A stretch of DNA of 64,000 bases from Ascidiimonas aurantiaca (GTDB taxonomy: Bacteria; Bacteroidota; Bacteroidia; Flavobacteriales; Flavobacteriaceae): positions 1 through 64,000 of the forward strand of contig NZ_JBBEWR010000017.1 of assembly GCF_037646345.1 (NCBI RefSeq). Direction: 5' to 3'. The translations under genes were made by a program, and so were the position numbers. Shown piece by piece: positions 23,968 through 33,248 of this stretch (within the stretch, counting starts at the first letter, position 1; the number at the start of each line of letters is the position of its first letter). The notes beneath the pieces were generated by a model. It had not been told where the DNA came from and did not search any database. It saw only the letters and a program-made list of their open reading frames with translations.

Positions 23968-24870
23968 ATGGCGAAGGCAACCAGGAAACAGGCATTAGGA
24001 AGAGGATTATCTGCATTACTCAAAGATCCCGATAACGATATTCAATCGGTGAGTGATAAGAATGCAGATAAAGTAGTAGGGAACATTGTAGAACTGGAAA
24101 TTGAAGCTATAGAAGTAAATCCGTTTCAGCCCAGGACCAATTTCAATGAAGAAACCCTTCATGAACTGGCTTCTTCCATTAAAGAGTTGGGAGTAATCCA
24201 GCCTATTACCGTCCGGAAGATAGACTTTAACACGTATCAGCTAGTATCGGGAGAACGTAGGTTCAGAGCTTCAAAATTAGTAGGGCTAAAAACCATCCCT
24301 GCGTATATTCGAATTGCCAATGACCAGGAATCTCTGGAAATGGCACTGGTAGAAAATATTCAGAGACAAGACCTGGATCCCATAGAAATTGCCTTGTCTT
24401 ACCAACGGCTTATAGATGAAATACAACTCACACAAGAACAGCTCAGTGAGCGTGTGGGAAAAAAACGCTCAACCATAGCCAATTATTTACGGTTATTAAA
24501 GCTAGACCCTATTGTTCAAACCGGTATGAGAGATGGCTTTGTGAGCATGGGGCACGGCAGAGCTCTTATAAATATTGAAAATCGTGATGAGCAACTGGCA
24601 CTTTACGAACAGGTTATCTCGCAGGGCCTATCTGTAAGAGATACTGAGAAAAGAGTAAAAATGCTTCAGGAAAACTCACAGGGAGCAACCGCCGAATCTT
24701 CAAAAAACACTCCCGGTACACCGGAGTATATCACCCAAAGTCTTGATGATATTAACCGTTATTTTGATACGAAAGTAGAGATCAGGGCAGGCAGGAACGG
24801 TAAAGGAAAACTAATTATTCCTTTTCACTCCAAAGAAGACTTCATACGGATTAAAAAACTTTTTGAGTAG
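23968..24870 (+). CDS. parB: Chromosome-partitioning protein ParB (CTPase, parS-binding)
   Basis: The 300-residue protein opens RKQALGRGLSALLKD, the ParA-stimulating ParB start, then has NPFQPRTNFNEETLHELA, the CTP-binding boxes around YQLVSGERRFRASKL and MALVENIQRQDLDPIEIA, a helix-turn-helix around LSERVGKKRSTIANYLRLLKL, and a C-terminal dimerisation domain. It starts immediately after the parA stop and its stop overlaps the GTG of the next gene. Confidence 0.97.
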   Translation: MAKATRKQALGRGLSALLKDPDNDIQSVSDKNADKVVGNIVELEIEAIEVNPFQPRTNFNEETLHELASSIKELGVIQPITVRKIDFNTYQLVSGERRFRASKLVGLKTIPAYIRIANDQESLEMALVENIQRQDLDPIEIALSYQRLIDEIQLTQEQLSERVGKKRSTIANYLRLLKLDPIVQTGMRDGFVSMGHGRALINIENRDEQLALYEQVISQGLSVRDTEKRVKMLQENSQGATAESSKNTPGTPEYITQSLDDINRYFDTKVEIRAGRNGKGKLIIPFHSKEDFIRIKKLFE

Positions 24871-25460
24871 TGGTCCGCAAACAAATTTTTGTTCTCTTCC
24901 TTTTTTTCTGTGTTTTTTCCCTGACTGCTCAAAAAAAGCAGAAAGACACGCTTATTATTAATGACAGTATTCTTTTCAAATCCCGAAAAATAAATCCTCT
25001 GGCCCCCAGTAAAGCAGCTTTTTACTCTGCCATATTACCGGGTCTGGGACAGGCGTACAACAGAAGCTACTGGAAAATACCCCTGGTATATGCAGCTATT
25101 GGTACCGGTGTGTATTTTTACATTGATAATACCAATGAATACAACCGGTATCGCGATGCTTTTAAACGTAGGTTGGGAGGATTTGAAGACGATGAGTTCT
25201 TTGATATAAACGGGGATGGTTCCGGACCGGATCTTTCCGATCAGGCACTGCAGGATGCACAGGAGGTGTTTCAACGAAATCGTGAATTATCCCTAATGGT
25301 TACCGTTGGACTTTATATTTTAAATATTATTGATGCCAATGTAGATGCACACCTGCAACAGTTTAACGTAGATGAAAACCTTACCTTCAAACCCGTTATT
25401 TACCAGGACGGGGTTAATTTCAGGTCAGGATTTGGTTTTTCAGTATCATATACCTTTTAA
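24870..25460 (+). CDS. DUF5683 family membrane protein
   Basis: The 196-residue protein has a signal-like N-terminus (VRKQIFVLFLFFCVFSLTAQ) and the DUF5683 core NPLAPSKAAFYSAILPGLGQAYNRSYWK split over about 37-64. A hydrophobic segment YAAIGTGVYFYID, an acidic loop and a C-terminal helix LMVTVGLYILNIIDANVDAHL follow. The start is a GTG whose G is the last base of the parB TAG stop, so translation is coupled. The function is unknown; the family is restricted to Bacteroidota and recurs beside parAB and dapB. Confidence 0.85.
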   Translation: MVRKQIFVLFLFFCVFSLTAQKKQKDTLIINDSILFKSRKINPLAPSKAAFYSAILPGLGQAYNRSYWKIPLVYAAIGTGVYFYIDNTNEYNRYRDAFKRRLGGFEDDEFFDINGDGSGPDLSDQALQDAQEVFQRNRELSLMVTVGLYILNIIDANVDAHLQQFNVDENLTFKPVIYQDGVNFRSGFGFSVSYTF

Positions 25461-25469
25461 ATTTCGCTT

Positions 25470-26174
25470 ATGAAAATAGCTCTTTTAGGATACGGAAAAA
25501 TGGGAAAGGCCATCGAACAAATAGCTATAAAAAGGGGCCATGAAATTGCACTCATCGTTAATAAAGAAACGAAAGACTTCAGTCTCGAAGCGATAGATGT
25601 TGCTATAGATTTCAGTTTACCCGATGCCGCTTTTGAGAATATTACTCAATGCTTTAAACAAAATACCCCCGTCATTTCCGGTACTACCGGATGGCTGGAT
25701 AAGTATGAACAGGCAGTAGCCTTGTGTAAAAAAATGGGAGGCGCCTTTATTTACGCTTCCAATTTTAGTCTTGGTGTGAATGTTTTTTTTGAACTTAACA
25801 ATTACCTTGCCCGAATAATGGCACAATTAGAACAGTACAGGGTACATCTCGAAGAAATACATCATACCCAGAAGCTGGATGCACCCAGCGGTACCGCTAT
25901 TACACTTGCAGAAAGTATTATAAAGCATTCTCCAAACTATACAAACTGGAAATTGCAAGATCCCGCCCAAAATGAAATACCCATAAGTGCCCAAAGAATT
26001 CCGGAAGTACCCGGTACTCATACGGTTACTTACGAAAGTACCGTAGATACTATAGAGATAAAGCACATGGCCCATAACAGAGAAGGCTTTGCTTTGGGTG
26101 CGGTAGTAGCAGCAGAATGGTTGTTTGGCAAAAAAGGGGTATATACTATGAAAGATGTGTTAAATCTTGGTTAA
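25470..26174 (+). CDS. dapB: 4-hydroxy-tetrahydrodipicolinate reductase
   Basis: DapB makes tetrahydrodipicolinate for lysine and meso-diaminopimelate. The 234-residue protein has the Rossmann start MKIALLGYGKMGKAIEQ, DFSLPDAAFENI, TGTTGW-type SGTTGWLDKY, the SNFSLGVNVFF segment and the catalytic EIHHTQKLDAPSGTAI with its His pair and Lys. It is slightly short compared with the enterobacterial form, as usual in Bacteroidota. It lies 9 bp after the DUF5683 gene. Confidence 0.96.
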   Translation: MKIALLGYGKMGKAIEQIAIKRGHEIALIVNKETKDFSLEAIDVAIDFSLPDAAFENITQCFKQNTPVISGTTGWLDKYEQAVALCKKMGGAFIYASNFSLGVNVFFELNNYLARIMAQLEQYRVHLEEIHHTQKLDAPSGTAITLAESIIKHSPNYTNWKLQDPAQNEIPISAQRIPEVPGTHTVTYESTVDTIEIKHMAHNREGFALGAVVAAEWLFGKKGVYTMKDVLNLG

Positions 26175-26245
26175 AAACCCAGGCGGGCGTAACGAATGGT
26201 TTAGTTTTAAACTTATAACTTGTTAAAAAAAGATAATCATAAAAT

Positions 26246-27802
26246 ATGGAATTAGTTAAGTTTTTTGTGTATCTCATTGCTGTAACCGGAATTATACACG
26301 GTGTTATATTCTGGAGAGGATATGTGAAAGCAGGACGGCAGCTTTGGGAAGCCTTTATACCCTTCTACAACATAGTGATCCTCCTCAAAATTATTGAAAG
26401 GCCCTGGTGGTGGGTTATTCTTCTCTTTGTTCCCGTTATTGGAAATATAATATCAGTGGTACTGATATATGAATGGCTGCACGTATTTGGCTATCGCAAA
26501 AAACGGTACACGTTTTATGCCTACGTTACCGTATTCCTGTTCCTGATATACGTAAATTACGCTTCTTCTACCAAGTATCTTGGAAAAGACAATCAGGCGA
26601 TCCTGAAATCAGTTAGCGGGTGGACAGGGGCTATCATTTTTGCTGTAGTAGCAGCAACTCTGGTACATAATTATGTTATGCAGCCCTATGTAATCCCTAC
26701 CCCATCCCTTGAAAAAACCCTTCTGGTAGGTGATTTCCTTTTTGTAAGCAAGTTTCATTACGGTGCACGTCCACCAATGACGCCGGTGGCCCTTCCCATG
26801 GTACATGACTCTATTCCTTTAATAGGTACCCGGTCGTATCTCAGCAAACCTCAACTCCCTTATATGAGGATTCCCGGTTTTCAAAAAGTTAAACGAAATG
26901 ACATCGTTGTGTTTAACTGGCCTACAGACACCGTGCGTTTTTTTAGGGACCGCTCCGGGATTCATGTCCAAAAACCTGTCGATAAAAGATCTAATTATGT
27001 AAAAAGATGCGTAGGGATAGCAGGAGACTCTCTGGAGTTAAGAGATGGCTATGTATATATAAACGGAAAAAAGTCTGAACTTCCTGACCGTGCCAAACTT
27101 CAATTCTCATATTTTGCAGAAACCGACGGATCCCGTTTTAATGCCAATTATTTGTACACACGATTTGGTGTACGGCCAGGTGATGCCGGCCCCACTTCTT
27201 CAAATACGTATTATTTCAGGTCTCTTACCGAAGAAGCCGCCGAGAGGCTTGAGAAGAATCCCAAAGTATCTAAACTTCAAAGAGATATTGTTCCCGAAGG
27301 AGAGTATGACAAAGCTATTTTCCCTCATTCTCCCGAATTTCCGTGGAACAATGACAATTTTGGCCCTGTTTATATCCCTGAAGCCGGTAAGACGGTTACC
27401 ATAAATACACGCGTTTTACCTTTGTACCGCAGGATCATAGAAGAATATGAAGGGAACTCACTGGAAGTAAATGGCAATGAGATACGGATTAATGGTGAAA
27501 AAGCTACTTCCTATACCTTTAAACAAGATTATTACTGGATGATGGGTGATAATCGGCACAACTCTGAAGATAGCCGTTTCTGGGGGTTTGTGCCTTTTGA
27601 CCACGTAGTGGGTAAGCCTGTATTTATTTGGTTTAGCTGGGATAGCTTTGCACAGGGAATTGGCAATAAAATACGGTTTGAGAGACTGTTTACCACCGTG
27701 GGAGGCAGTGGGAAACCTGTATCCTATTTTAAGTATTTCATTATAGTACTCATTGCCTGGTTTATTTTTGATTTCTTTCGCAAGAAACGTAAAAAAGCGT
27801 AG
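26246..27802 (+). CDS. lepB: Signal peptidase I with N-terminal DUF5684-like region and long insertion
   Basis: It cleaves signal peptides at the cytoplasmic membrane. The 518-residue protein is unusually long. Residues 1-110 hold about three hydrophobic helices with WEAFIPFYNIVILLKI, a DUF5684-like pattern. A transmembrane helix at 127-145 leads to box B PTPSLEKTLLVGD with catalytic Ser154. Box D YVKRCVGIAGD holds Lys253, and box E GDNRHNSEDSR is at 434-444. About 150 extra residues lie between boxes D and E. A C-terminal helix and KKRKKA tail follow. All catalytic residues are present. The next gene starts at a TTG 3 bp after the stop. Confidence 0.94.
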   Translation: MELVKFFVYLIAVTGIIHGVIFWRGYVKAGRQLWEAFIPFYNIVILLKIIERPWWWVILLFVPVIGNIISVVLIYEWLHVFGYRKKRYTFYAYVTVFLFLIYVNYASSTKYLGKDNQAILKSVSGWTGAIIFAVVAATLVHNYVMQPYVIPTPSLEKTLLVGDFLFVSKFHYGARPPMTPVALPMVHDSIPLIGTRSYLSKPQLPYMRIPGFQKVKRNDIVVFNWPTDTVRFFRDRSGIHVQKPVDKRSNYVKRCVGIAGDSLELRDGYVYINGKKSELPDRAKLQFSYFAETDGSRFNANYLYTRFGVRPGDAGPTSSNTYYFRSLTEEAAERLEKNPKVSKLQRDIVPEGEYDKAIFPHSPEFPWNNDNFGPVYIPEAGKTVTINTRVLPLYRRIIEEYEGNSLEVNGNEIRINGEKATSYTFKQDYYWMMGDNRHNSEDSRFWGFVPFDHVVGKPVFIWFSWDSFAQGIGNKIRFERLFTTVGGSGKPVSYFKYFIIVLIAWFIFDFFRKKRKKA

Positions 27803-27805
27803 CTT

Positions 27806-28435
27806 TTGAAAGTTTTGCTTCATCCCTCTTATTTCCCCTCCATAGCTCACTTTGTAGCTATGGTTCAGGCCAGGCAGGTGGTTCTTGAAGTATGTGATAA
27901 TTATCAAAAACAAACCTATCGGAACCGTACCTATATATATGGTCCAAACGGTAAGCAGGCACTTACTGTGCCTGTAAAACACGCTAAAAATGCCACCGGA
28001 CACCAAAAACACAAGAAAGTACAAATAGAAAACAACTTTCACTGGCAGAAACAACACTGGAAAACCCTTCAAACTGCCTACCGTACGTCCCCGTTTTTTG
28101 AATTTTATGAAGATGAGCTGGCTCCCTTTTTTCAAAAGGAACATCTTTTTTTGATGGATCTTACCAAAGAGAGTATTCGTCTCATCTGTTCCTGCCTTGA
28201 TCTCGATTTTTCTTATCAAACCACCACTGCGTATGAAAATACAGTGACGTCTGCAGGGCTCACAGATCTGAGGCACCTTATTGATGCCAAAAGCACACAA
28301 CCCAAAGACTTTGATCCTTATACACAGGTCTTTGAGACAAAACACGGTTTTCTTGAAAACCTGAGCATATTAGACCTTCTTTTTAATGAAGGGCCTCAGA
28401 CAGTACTCTATTTAGAGCGCCAAAAGTGTTTGTAA
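27806..28435 (+). CDS. WbqC-like family protein, TTG start
   Basis: The 209-residue protein starts at a TTG with the WbqC opening (residues KVLLHPSYFPSIAHFVAM), then VCDNYQKQTYRNRTYI, GPNGKQALTVPV, a HWQKQHWKTLQTAYRTSPFF segment and SILDLLFNEGPQT near the end. No ATG upstream or shortly downstream fits, so TTG is the probable start. WbqC-like proteins occur near surface-polysaccharide genes and are of uncertain function. It lies 3 bp after lepB and directly abuts the next gene. Confidence 0.88.
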   Translation: MKVLLHPSYFPSIAHFVAMVQARQVVLEVCDNYQKQTYRNRTYIYGPNGKQALTVPVKHAKNATGHQKHKKVQIENNFHWQKQHWKTLQTAYRTSPFFEFYEDELAPFFQKEHLFLMDLTKESIRLICSCLDLDFSYQTTTAYENTVTSAGLTDLRHLIDAKSTQPKDFDPYTQVFETKHGFLENLSILDLLFNEGPQTVLYLERQKCL

Positions 28436-28780
28436 ATGATACGCAGCATTATTCATTACGGCTTACATTTTGCTTTTCCGTTTTTAATAAGCTTTCTTTT
28501 TTTCAGAGATCGTTTCTTCAAAACAGCTTTGGTACTTTTAGCAGGAATTGTTATTGATATAGATCACATACTGGCTTCTCCCGTGTTTGACCCCAATAGA
28601 TGTAGTATTAATTACCACCCACTACACTCGTATGAAGCCATATGTATTTATGCTCTGCTTTTCGCTTTTAAAAAAACACGTATTTTAGGATTGGCGCTTC
28701 TTATTCATATTTTAGCAGATACCGCAGACTGCCTCATGCTTTTTTATGGTGAGACCAATGTGGCCGCAATGGGAAAATGA
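28436..28780 (+). CDS. DUF6122 family membrane protein
   Basis: The 114-residue protein opens MIRSIIHYGLHFAFPFLI and has three or four hydrophobic helices, a VIDIDHILASPVFDPNRCS motif with a conserved His and Asp between helices, HPLHSYEA and a last LLIHILADTADC segment. The pattern of His and Asp at membrane edges recalls membrane hydrolases, but no function is known. It starts right after the WbqC-like stop. Its last 37 bases overlap the 3' end of the convergent gene. Confidence 0.8.
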   Translation: MIRSIIHYGLHFAFPFLISFLFFRDRFFKTALVLLAGIVIDIDHILASPVFDPNRCSINYHPLHSYEAICIYALLFAFKKTRILGLALLIHILADTADCLMLFYGETNVAAMGK

Positions 28781-29769
28781 TCAGAATACACCTGCGAAAA
28801 AGTAGTATGTGTGAGCACATCTATTTCAGGATCTGCCAGAATAAAATCAATACGAACTGGAAAGTATTTAAAATTAAATGTACGCCCAAAACCCTTACCG
28901 GCCTCCTCAAAAGTATCTTTCATGTCGCCGCGCACCTGCCGATAAATATTGGAATACTGAGTATTGTTAAAATCTCCACATACAATTTTAGGAAAAGGGC
29001 ATTGTGCGTTGTGCTTTTTAAATAACTCTGCTTGATTTTGTTGTATGGTGAAGGAAAGACCCATTCTCTTGAACATACGTTCGGACTCTTCCTGTGTAAC
29101 TTCTTTTTCAGGGTTAATACGCAACGACTCGAGATGCAGGTTGTAAACGCGAATGGTGTCATCTTTATTAACGATGTCGGCAAAAATAGCATTATTGCCT
29201 GTATTGGGAAACTCCAGAGAGCCTCTGTTTACAATAGGAAACTTAGAAAAAATAGCCTGTCCGGTTTTCTGGTTCTTTGTTTTGTACCTGATATAACGAT
29301 AGGTATATTGGGAGAACATATCTTCCTTTTCATAATAAAACTCCTGAAGACAGAGAACATCAGGTGATTCTTTTCTGAGAAAATCCAGTATTTTGCCATC
29401 TATACCTTTCTCCGGTATCCATTCATAACGATTAAACAAACGTACATTATAACTCATTACTGAAAAAGCTCCGGGGTTTTCCTCAGAAACACTGCTGCCC
29501 ACCGGTAATCTGTAAAAAGAAAGTATGTGGTTGTACCCTAACACAAGTATCACCAGCGACAGGAATAATTGCTTTTTAAGGCGCAGCAACCAATATATTA
29601 AAAACAGGATATTTACGAGAATGAGTATAGGAACTGTTAAACTGAATACCGAAAGGGAAGGAAAGCTTTTAGGAAATACAAAAGGCAGGGCATATGAAAA
29701 AAGTAATAGTGTGGCAAACGCTACGTTAACCAAAAAAACAATTTTGTTTAAAAACCCCAGATTTTTCAT
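28744..29769 (-). CDS. Endonuclease/exonuclease/phosphatase family membrane protein
   Basis: The 341-residue protein has three hydrophobic helices at about 10-30, 38-60 and 66-88, then an EEP catalytic domain: SVMSYNVRLFNRYEW, LCLQEFYYE (catalytic Glu), DTIRVYNLHLES, KIVCGDFNNTQYS (Asp and Asn) and QVYSDHFPIAATL (Asp-His). All DNase I-like catalytic residues are present, on the extracytoplasmic or cytoplasmic face depending on topology. The substrate could be nucleic acid, a phosphoinositide-like lipid or another phosphodiester. It is last in a minus-strand run behind two rhomboid genes, with a 3-bp gap. Confidence 0.88.
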   Translation of the reverse strand: MKNLGFLNKIVFLVNVAFATLLLFSYALPFVFPKSFPSLSVFSLTVPILILVNILFLIYWLLRLKKQLFLSLVILVLGYNHILSFYRLPVGSSVSEENPGAFSVMSYNVRLFNRYEWIPEKGIDGKILDFLRKESPDVLCLQEFYYEKEDMFSQYTYRYIRYKTKNQKTGQAIFSKFPIVNRGSLEFPNTGNNAIFADIVNKDDTIRVYNLHLESLRINPEKEVTQEESERMFKRMGLSFTIQQNQAELFKKHNAQCPFPKIVCGDFNNTQYSNIYRQVRGDMKDTFEEAGKGFGRTFNFKYFPVRIDFILADPEIDVLTHTTFSQVYSDHFPIAATLVSP

Positions 29770-29772
29770 GTA

Positions 29773-30666
29773 TTAATCTTTCCCTGCCTGAAACAGATAG
29801 TCTTTTTCTTCTTTAGACAGACTTTCATAACCACTCTTGCTTATCTTATCCAGAATAGCATCTATTTTTTGTTGATGAATATCTTCGGAGCGCCTTTGCT
29901 GAGAATTTGCATAGGGGCGTGCCTCTGTTTTCACTTTTTTTCTGTGCACGGTGCGCAGGGGTTTCTTTTTTGATGGTTTAAACCACCTGCCAAATGAGGC
30001 TACTGCATTACCAAACCAGGCACCAATATCTTTACCTTCACCTAGTTTTCTGGCATAAATATATCCCAAAAAAGCTCCTCCCAAATGGGCCAGGTGCCCC
30101 CCCGGGTTACTTATGGGGATCTGGATGAGATCTAGCAGAACAAAAAACACCCCTATGTACCATAGCTTTACGTTGAAGAAAATAATACGTACTTCCTGGT
30201 TGGGGATATAGGTACATACAAAAATGAGCACAGCCATAACAGCGGCCGAAGCGCCTATAAGGTAGGTATTGGTCTCCAGAAAAACAGGGAAAAGGTTATA
30301 ACTTATCAGGAAAACCAGCCCGCCGGCCATAGCTCCTAAAAAATATACATTTAAAAACCTGCGGTTACCATAAAGATTTAAAAAGATCCTCCCGGAAAAA
30401 TACAGGAGAATCATATTGAAGAGCACATGAAAGAATCCTCCGTGAAAAAAAGAATACGTAATCAGTGTCCACGGTTTTACCAGGAATTCCATAAAGTTGG
30501 TAGGCAGATGGAACCATTGTGATACTGTGTAATTGGAGAGTTTAAACAAAAACACAATGAGCCCGCTTAGTATATACACCAATGCGTTGATGAAAATTAG
30601 CTTTTCGGCAACCGAAAGCATTGCAAACCGATATCTTAAATCATTTCTCACACTCATAGATCCCAA
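29773..30666 (-). CDS. Rhomboid family intramembrane serine protease with C-terminal tail
   Basis: The 297-residue protein has six predicted membrane helices. FHGGFFHVLFNMILL is near 75-90, catalytic Ser lies in IGASAAVMAVL and catalytic His in NPGGHLAHLGGAFLGY. The residue after the Ser is Ala and not the usual Gly of GxSG. The last ~90 residues form a charged, soluble tail ending in SLSKEEKDYLFQAG. Its start overlaps the end of the preceding rhomboid by 13 bp, so the two are co-translated. It should cleave membrane proteins within the bilayer; substrates are unknown. Confidence 0.9.
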   Translation of the reverse strand: MGSMSVRNDLRYRFAMLSVAEKLIFINALVYILSGLIVFLFKLSNYTVSQWFHLPTNFMEFLVKPWTLITYSFFHGGFFHVLFNMILLYFSGRIFLNLYGNRRFLNVYFLGAMAGGLVFLISYNLFPVFLETNTYLIGASAAVMAVLIFVCTYIPNQEVRIIFFNVKLWYIGVFFVLLDLIQIPISNPGGHLAHLGGAFLGYIYARKLGEGKDIGAWFGNAVASFGRWFKPSKKKPLRTVHRKKVKTEARPYANSQQRRSEDIHQQKIDAILDKISKSGYESLSKEEKDYLFQAGKD

Positions 30667-31379
30667 CGGTTATTTTTAAACTGGCTCTTTTTCCAGTACC
30701 ACATCATAATAAATCCAAAAAGGGCACCCCCTACATGCGCAAAATGCGCTATCCCGGACCCGAAAATAGAATATCCTGTTACTCCGGAAAACAGATCTAA
30801 ACCTATCAATACCGGTATAAAGTACTTAGCTTTGATAGGGAACGGTATAAAAATAAGAAAGAGTTCTGAATTGGGAAACATCATGGCAAATGCTACCAAT
30901 ATACCATATATGGCTCCCGAAGCTCCTACTGCCGGTACATTATACGCTTCATACATAGAAACGAGATCGGCCCGCATATACCTGGTAGGAGTATTTAAAA
31001 ACTCATTAATAGCAGCGTCTGAAACTCCCGAATTTATAAGTTGCTGATAGCCCTCATTAAAATAATAATAATTTACCCCGGTATGAATAAGTGCTGCCCC
31101 TAATCCTGCCGAAAGATAAAAGAAAAGGAACTTGTTACGCCCCCACATTTGTTCGAGCGGAGCACCAAAGGCCCATAAAGCATACATATTGAAAAGAATA
31201 TGCATAAAACCACCGTGCATAAACATGTGCGAAGCTATTTGCCATAAGGCAAAATTCTCATTTTTGGGAAACCAAAGCGAGAATAATTGATACATGTACT
31301 CTCCATAGATCTGAGTGGCTATGAAAAAAAGTATATTTATGATAAGTATGTGCTTTACAGCATCTGTTAATTTAAGCAT
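30654..31379 (-). CDS. Rhomboid family intramembrane serine protease
   Basis: The 241-residue protein has six helices with MFMHGGFMHILFNMYALW, catalytic Ser in VGASGAIYGILVAF (canonical GASG) and catalytic His in GIAHFAHVGGALFGF. It is immediately downstream of mutL (stop and start are adjacent at 31379-31380) and overlaps the second rhomboid. A tandem pair of rhomboids, one canonical and one with a changed motif and a tail, is the noteworthy point. Confidence 0.93.
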   Translation of the reverse strand: MLKLTDAVKHILIINILFFIATQIYGEYMYQLFSLWFPKNENFALWQIASHMFMHGGFMHILFNMYALWAFGAPLEQMWGRNKFLFFYLSAGLGAALIHTGVNYYYFNEGYQQLINSGVSDAAINEFLNTPTRYMRADLVSMYEAYNVPAVGASGAIYGILVAFAMMFPNSELFLIFIPFPIKAKYFIPVLIGLDLFSGVTGYSIFGSGIAHFAHVGGALFGFIMMWYWKKSQFKNNRWDL

Positions 31380-33248
31380 CTACATAAATTTTTTATCCAG
31401 TTCATCTATGGTAATGGTTGTATAAACTGGTTTTTTAAAAGGCGACAAACCCGGTTCTTTACAGGCAAAAAGATTGTTTACTAATGCCTCCTGAGAGGCC
31501 TGCTCTAAAAGCTCTCCTGTTTTTACGGCCATTGATTTGCTAAGTGTTTTAGCGAGGGTATCTATCTGGGAAAAACCACCATCAGGTACTTCGTTTTTTA
31601 GATCTGTCAATAACCCTTCCAGAATAACAGATACATCACTTTCATTAATATTCGTGGGTATCCCTGTTATTTCAACAGATTCTTCATTTATTATTGAAAA
31701 AGCAAAACCGGTATATTCCAGGCTCTGTTTTACTTCTTTTAGCAAGGTCATATCGGTTTTGGAGAACGATACGGTAAGTGGAAAAAGCAACTGTTGGCTC
31801 AAGGCTTCTTTTACAGTTATATTTTTAAGGTATTGTTCATACAATACACGTTGATGCGCACGATTTTGATCAATAGCTACTATTCCCGATTTAATGGTAG
31901 TGATAATATATTTGCGATGTAACTGAAAGGTGGGTGTTATTTGAACCGATGTAGTACTTTCATCAAACAGGTCTCCCGAGACCTCTTCTGATTCAAATTC
32001 TACTGAGCTAAAACCGGATGCTCCTGCTGTATCTGTATTGAGGGTTACATAAAGACTCTCCCAGTTACCTGCTGACTCTTTTTTAAAACTTCTTCCCGAG
32101 GGTATGGAAGAGCGCCTTTCTTTACGGTCTTCACCCTCTGCAAAAGGATTAAAATTCCTATCAACCTCTATGGAAGGTACACTGGCCTCTTTATCTTTGT
32201 ATCTATAAGGCGTATCGAGGTTGGCATCTCTTTCAAAATCAAGTACGGGTGTCACGTTAAACTGCCCCAGGCTATGTTTGACCGTAGCTTTTAAAATAGC
32301 ATAAATAGTATGCTCATCATCAAATTTAATCTCGGTTTTTGTAGGATGAATGTTAATATCAACTGATTTAGGATCTACCTCCAGGTATAAATAATAGGGC
32401 GGATAGTTCTGGTCTTTAATAAGCCCTTCATAAGCTGCCATGAGTGCGTGGTGAAGATACGGGCTTTTAATGAAGCGGTTGTTTACAAAGAAAAATTGCT
32501 CACCTCTGCTCTTTCTTGCAAATTGCGGTTTTCCTATAAAGCCTTGTATGGTGACCACTTCGGTTTCTTCATTTACAGGCACCAGTTTTTCATTGGTCTT
32601 ACTCCCGAAAACATGTACAATACGTTGGCGCAAATTGGAAATAGGGAGATCAAACAGCTCATTTCCGTTATGGTACATTTCAAAATGTGTTGAAGGGTGT
32701 GCCAGGGCTACTCTTTGAAATTCATCGATGATATGACGCAACTCTACTGTATCTGATTTTAAAAAATTTCTACGAGCAGGGATGTTAAAAAAAAGGTTTT
32801 TTACCGCAACTGAGGTGCCTACCGGTGTTACTACCGGTTCCTGAGCAATTACTTTACTGCCTTCTATTCGCAAGCGTGTACCCAGATCCTGAGAATCTGG
32901 TTGCCGGGTATTCATTTCTACATGGGCTATGGCCGCTATGGAAGCCAATGCTTCTCCTCTGAACCCTTTGGTATGTATTTGAAAAAGATCTTCAGCCAAA
33001 CGTATTTTGGAAGTGGCATGCCTTTCAAAACTAAGCCGGGCATCTGTAACACTCATACCCAAGCCATTATCAATTACCTGTACCAGCGTTTTTCCACCAT
33101 CTTTTACGATAAGTTTGATAGCGGTAGCGTTGGCATCTATGGCATTCTCAAGCAATTCTTTCACAACTGACGCAGGCCGCTGTACTACCTCTCCTGCGGC
33201 AATTTGGTTTGCCACATGGTCGGGTAAAAGCTGAATGATATCTGACAT
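31380..33248 (-). CDS. mutL: DNA mismatch repair protein MutL
   Basis: MutL links mismatch recognition by MutS to strand removal. The 622-residue protein has the GHKL ATPase motifs: QIAAGEVVQRPASVVKELLENAIDA split over about 16-40, VIDNGLGM, HATSKI and GFRGEALASIAAI. The C-terminal dimerisation domain is present. In place of the endonuclease motif DQHA(x)2E it has DQNRAHQ near residue 460, and the C-terminus ends ACKEPGLSPFKKP without a CPHGRP motif, so nicking activity is doubtful. It overlaps the preceding small gene by one base. The identification is firm. Confidence 0.95.
   Translation of the reverse strand: MSDIIQLLPDHVANQIAAGEVVQRPASVVKELLENAIDANATAIKLIVKDGGKTLVQVIDNGLGMSVTDARLSFERHATSKIRLAEDLFQIHTKGFRGEALASIAAIAHVEMNTRQPDSQDLGTRLRIEGSKVIAQEPVVTPVGTSVAVKNLFFNIPARRNFLKSDTVELRHIIDEFQRVALAHPSTHFEMYHNGNELFDLPISNLRQRIVHVFGSKTNEKLVPVNEETEVVTIQGFIGKPQFARKSRGEQFFFVNNRFIKSPYLHHALMAAYEGLIKDQNYPPYYLYLEVDPKSVDINIHPTKTEIKFDDEHTIYAILKATVKHSLGQFNVTPVLDFERDANLDTPYRYKDKEASVPSIEVDRNFNPFAEGEDRKERRSSIPSGRSFKKESAGNWESLYVTLNTDTAGASGFSSVEFESEEVSGDLFDESTTSVQITPTFQLHRKYIITTIKSGIVAIDQNRAHQRVLYEQYLKNITVKEALSQQLLFPLTVSFSKTDMTLLKEVKQSLEYTGFAFSIINEESVEITGIPTNINESDVSVILEGLLTDLKNEVPDGGFSQIDTLAKTLSKSMAVKTGELLEQASQEALVNNLFACKEPGLSPFKKPVYTTITIDELDKKFM

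Noticed and set aside
28744..28780. 37-bp overlap of convergent genes as an annotation error
   Set aside because: The phosphodiesterase needs its SDHFPI end, and the DUF6122 frame runs on to its own stop; overlapping tails are plausible.
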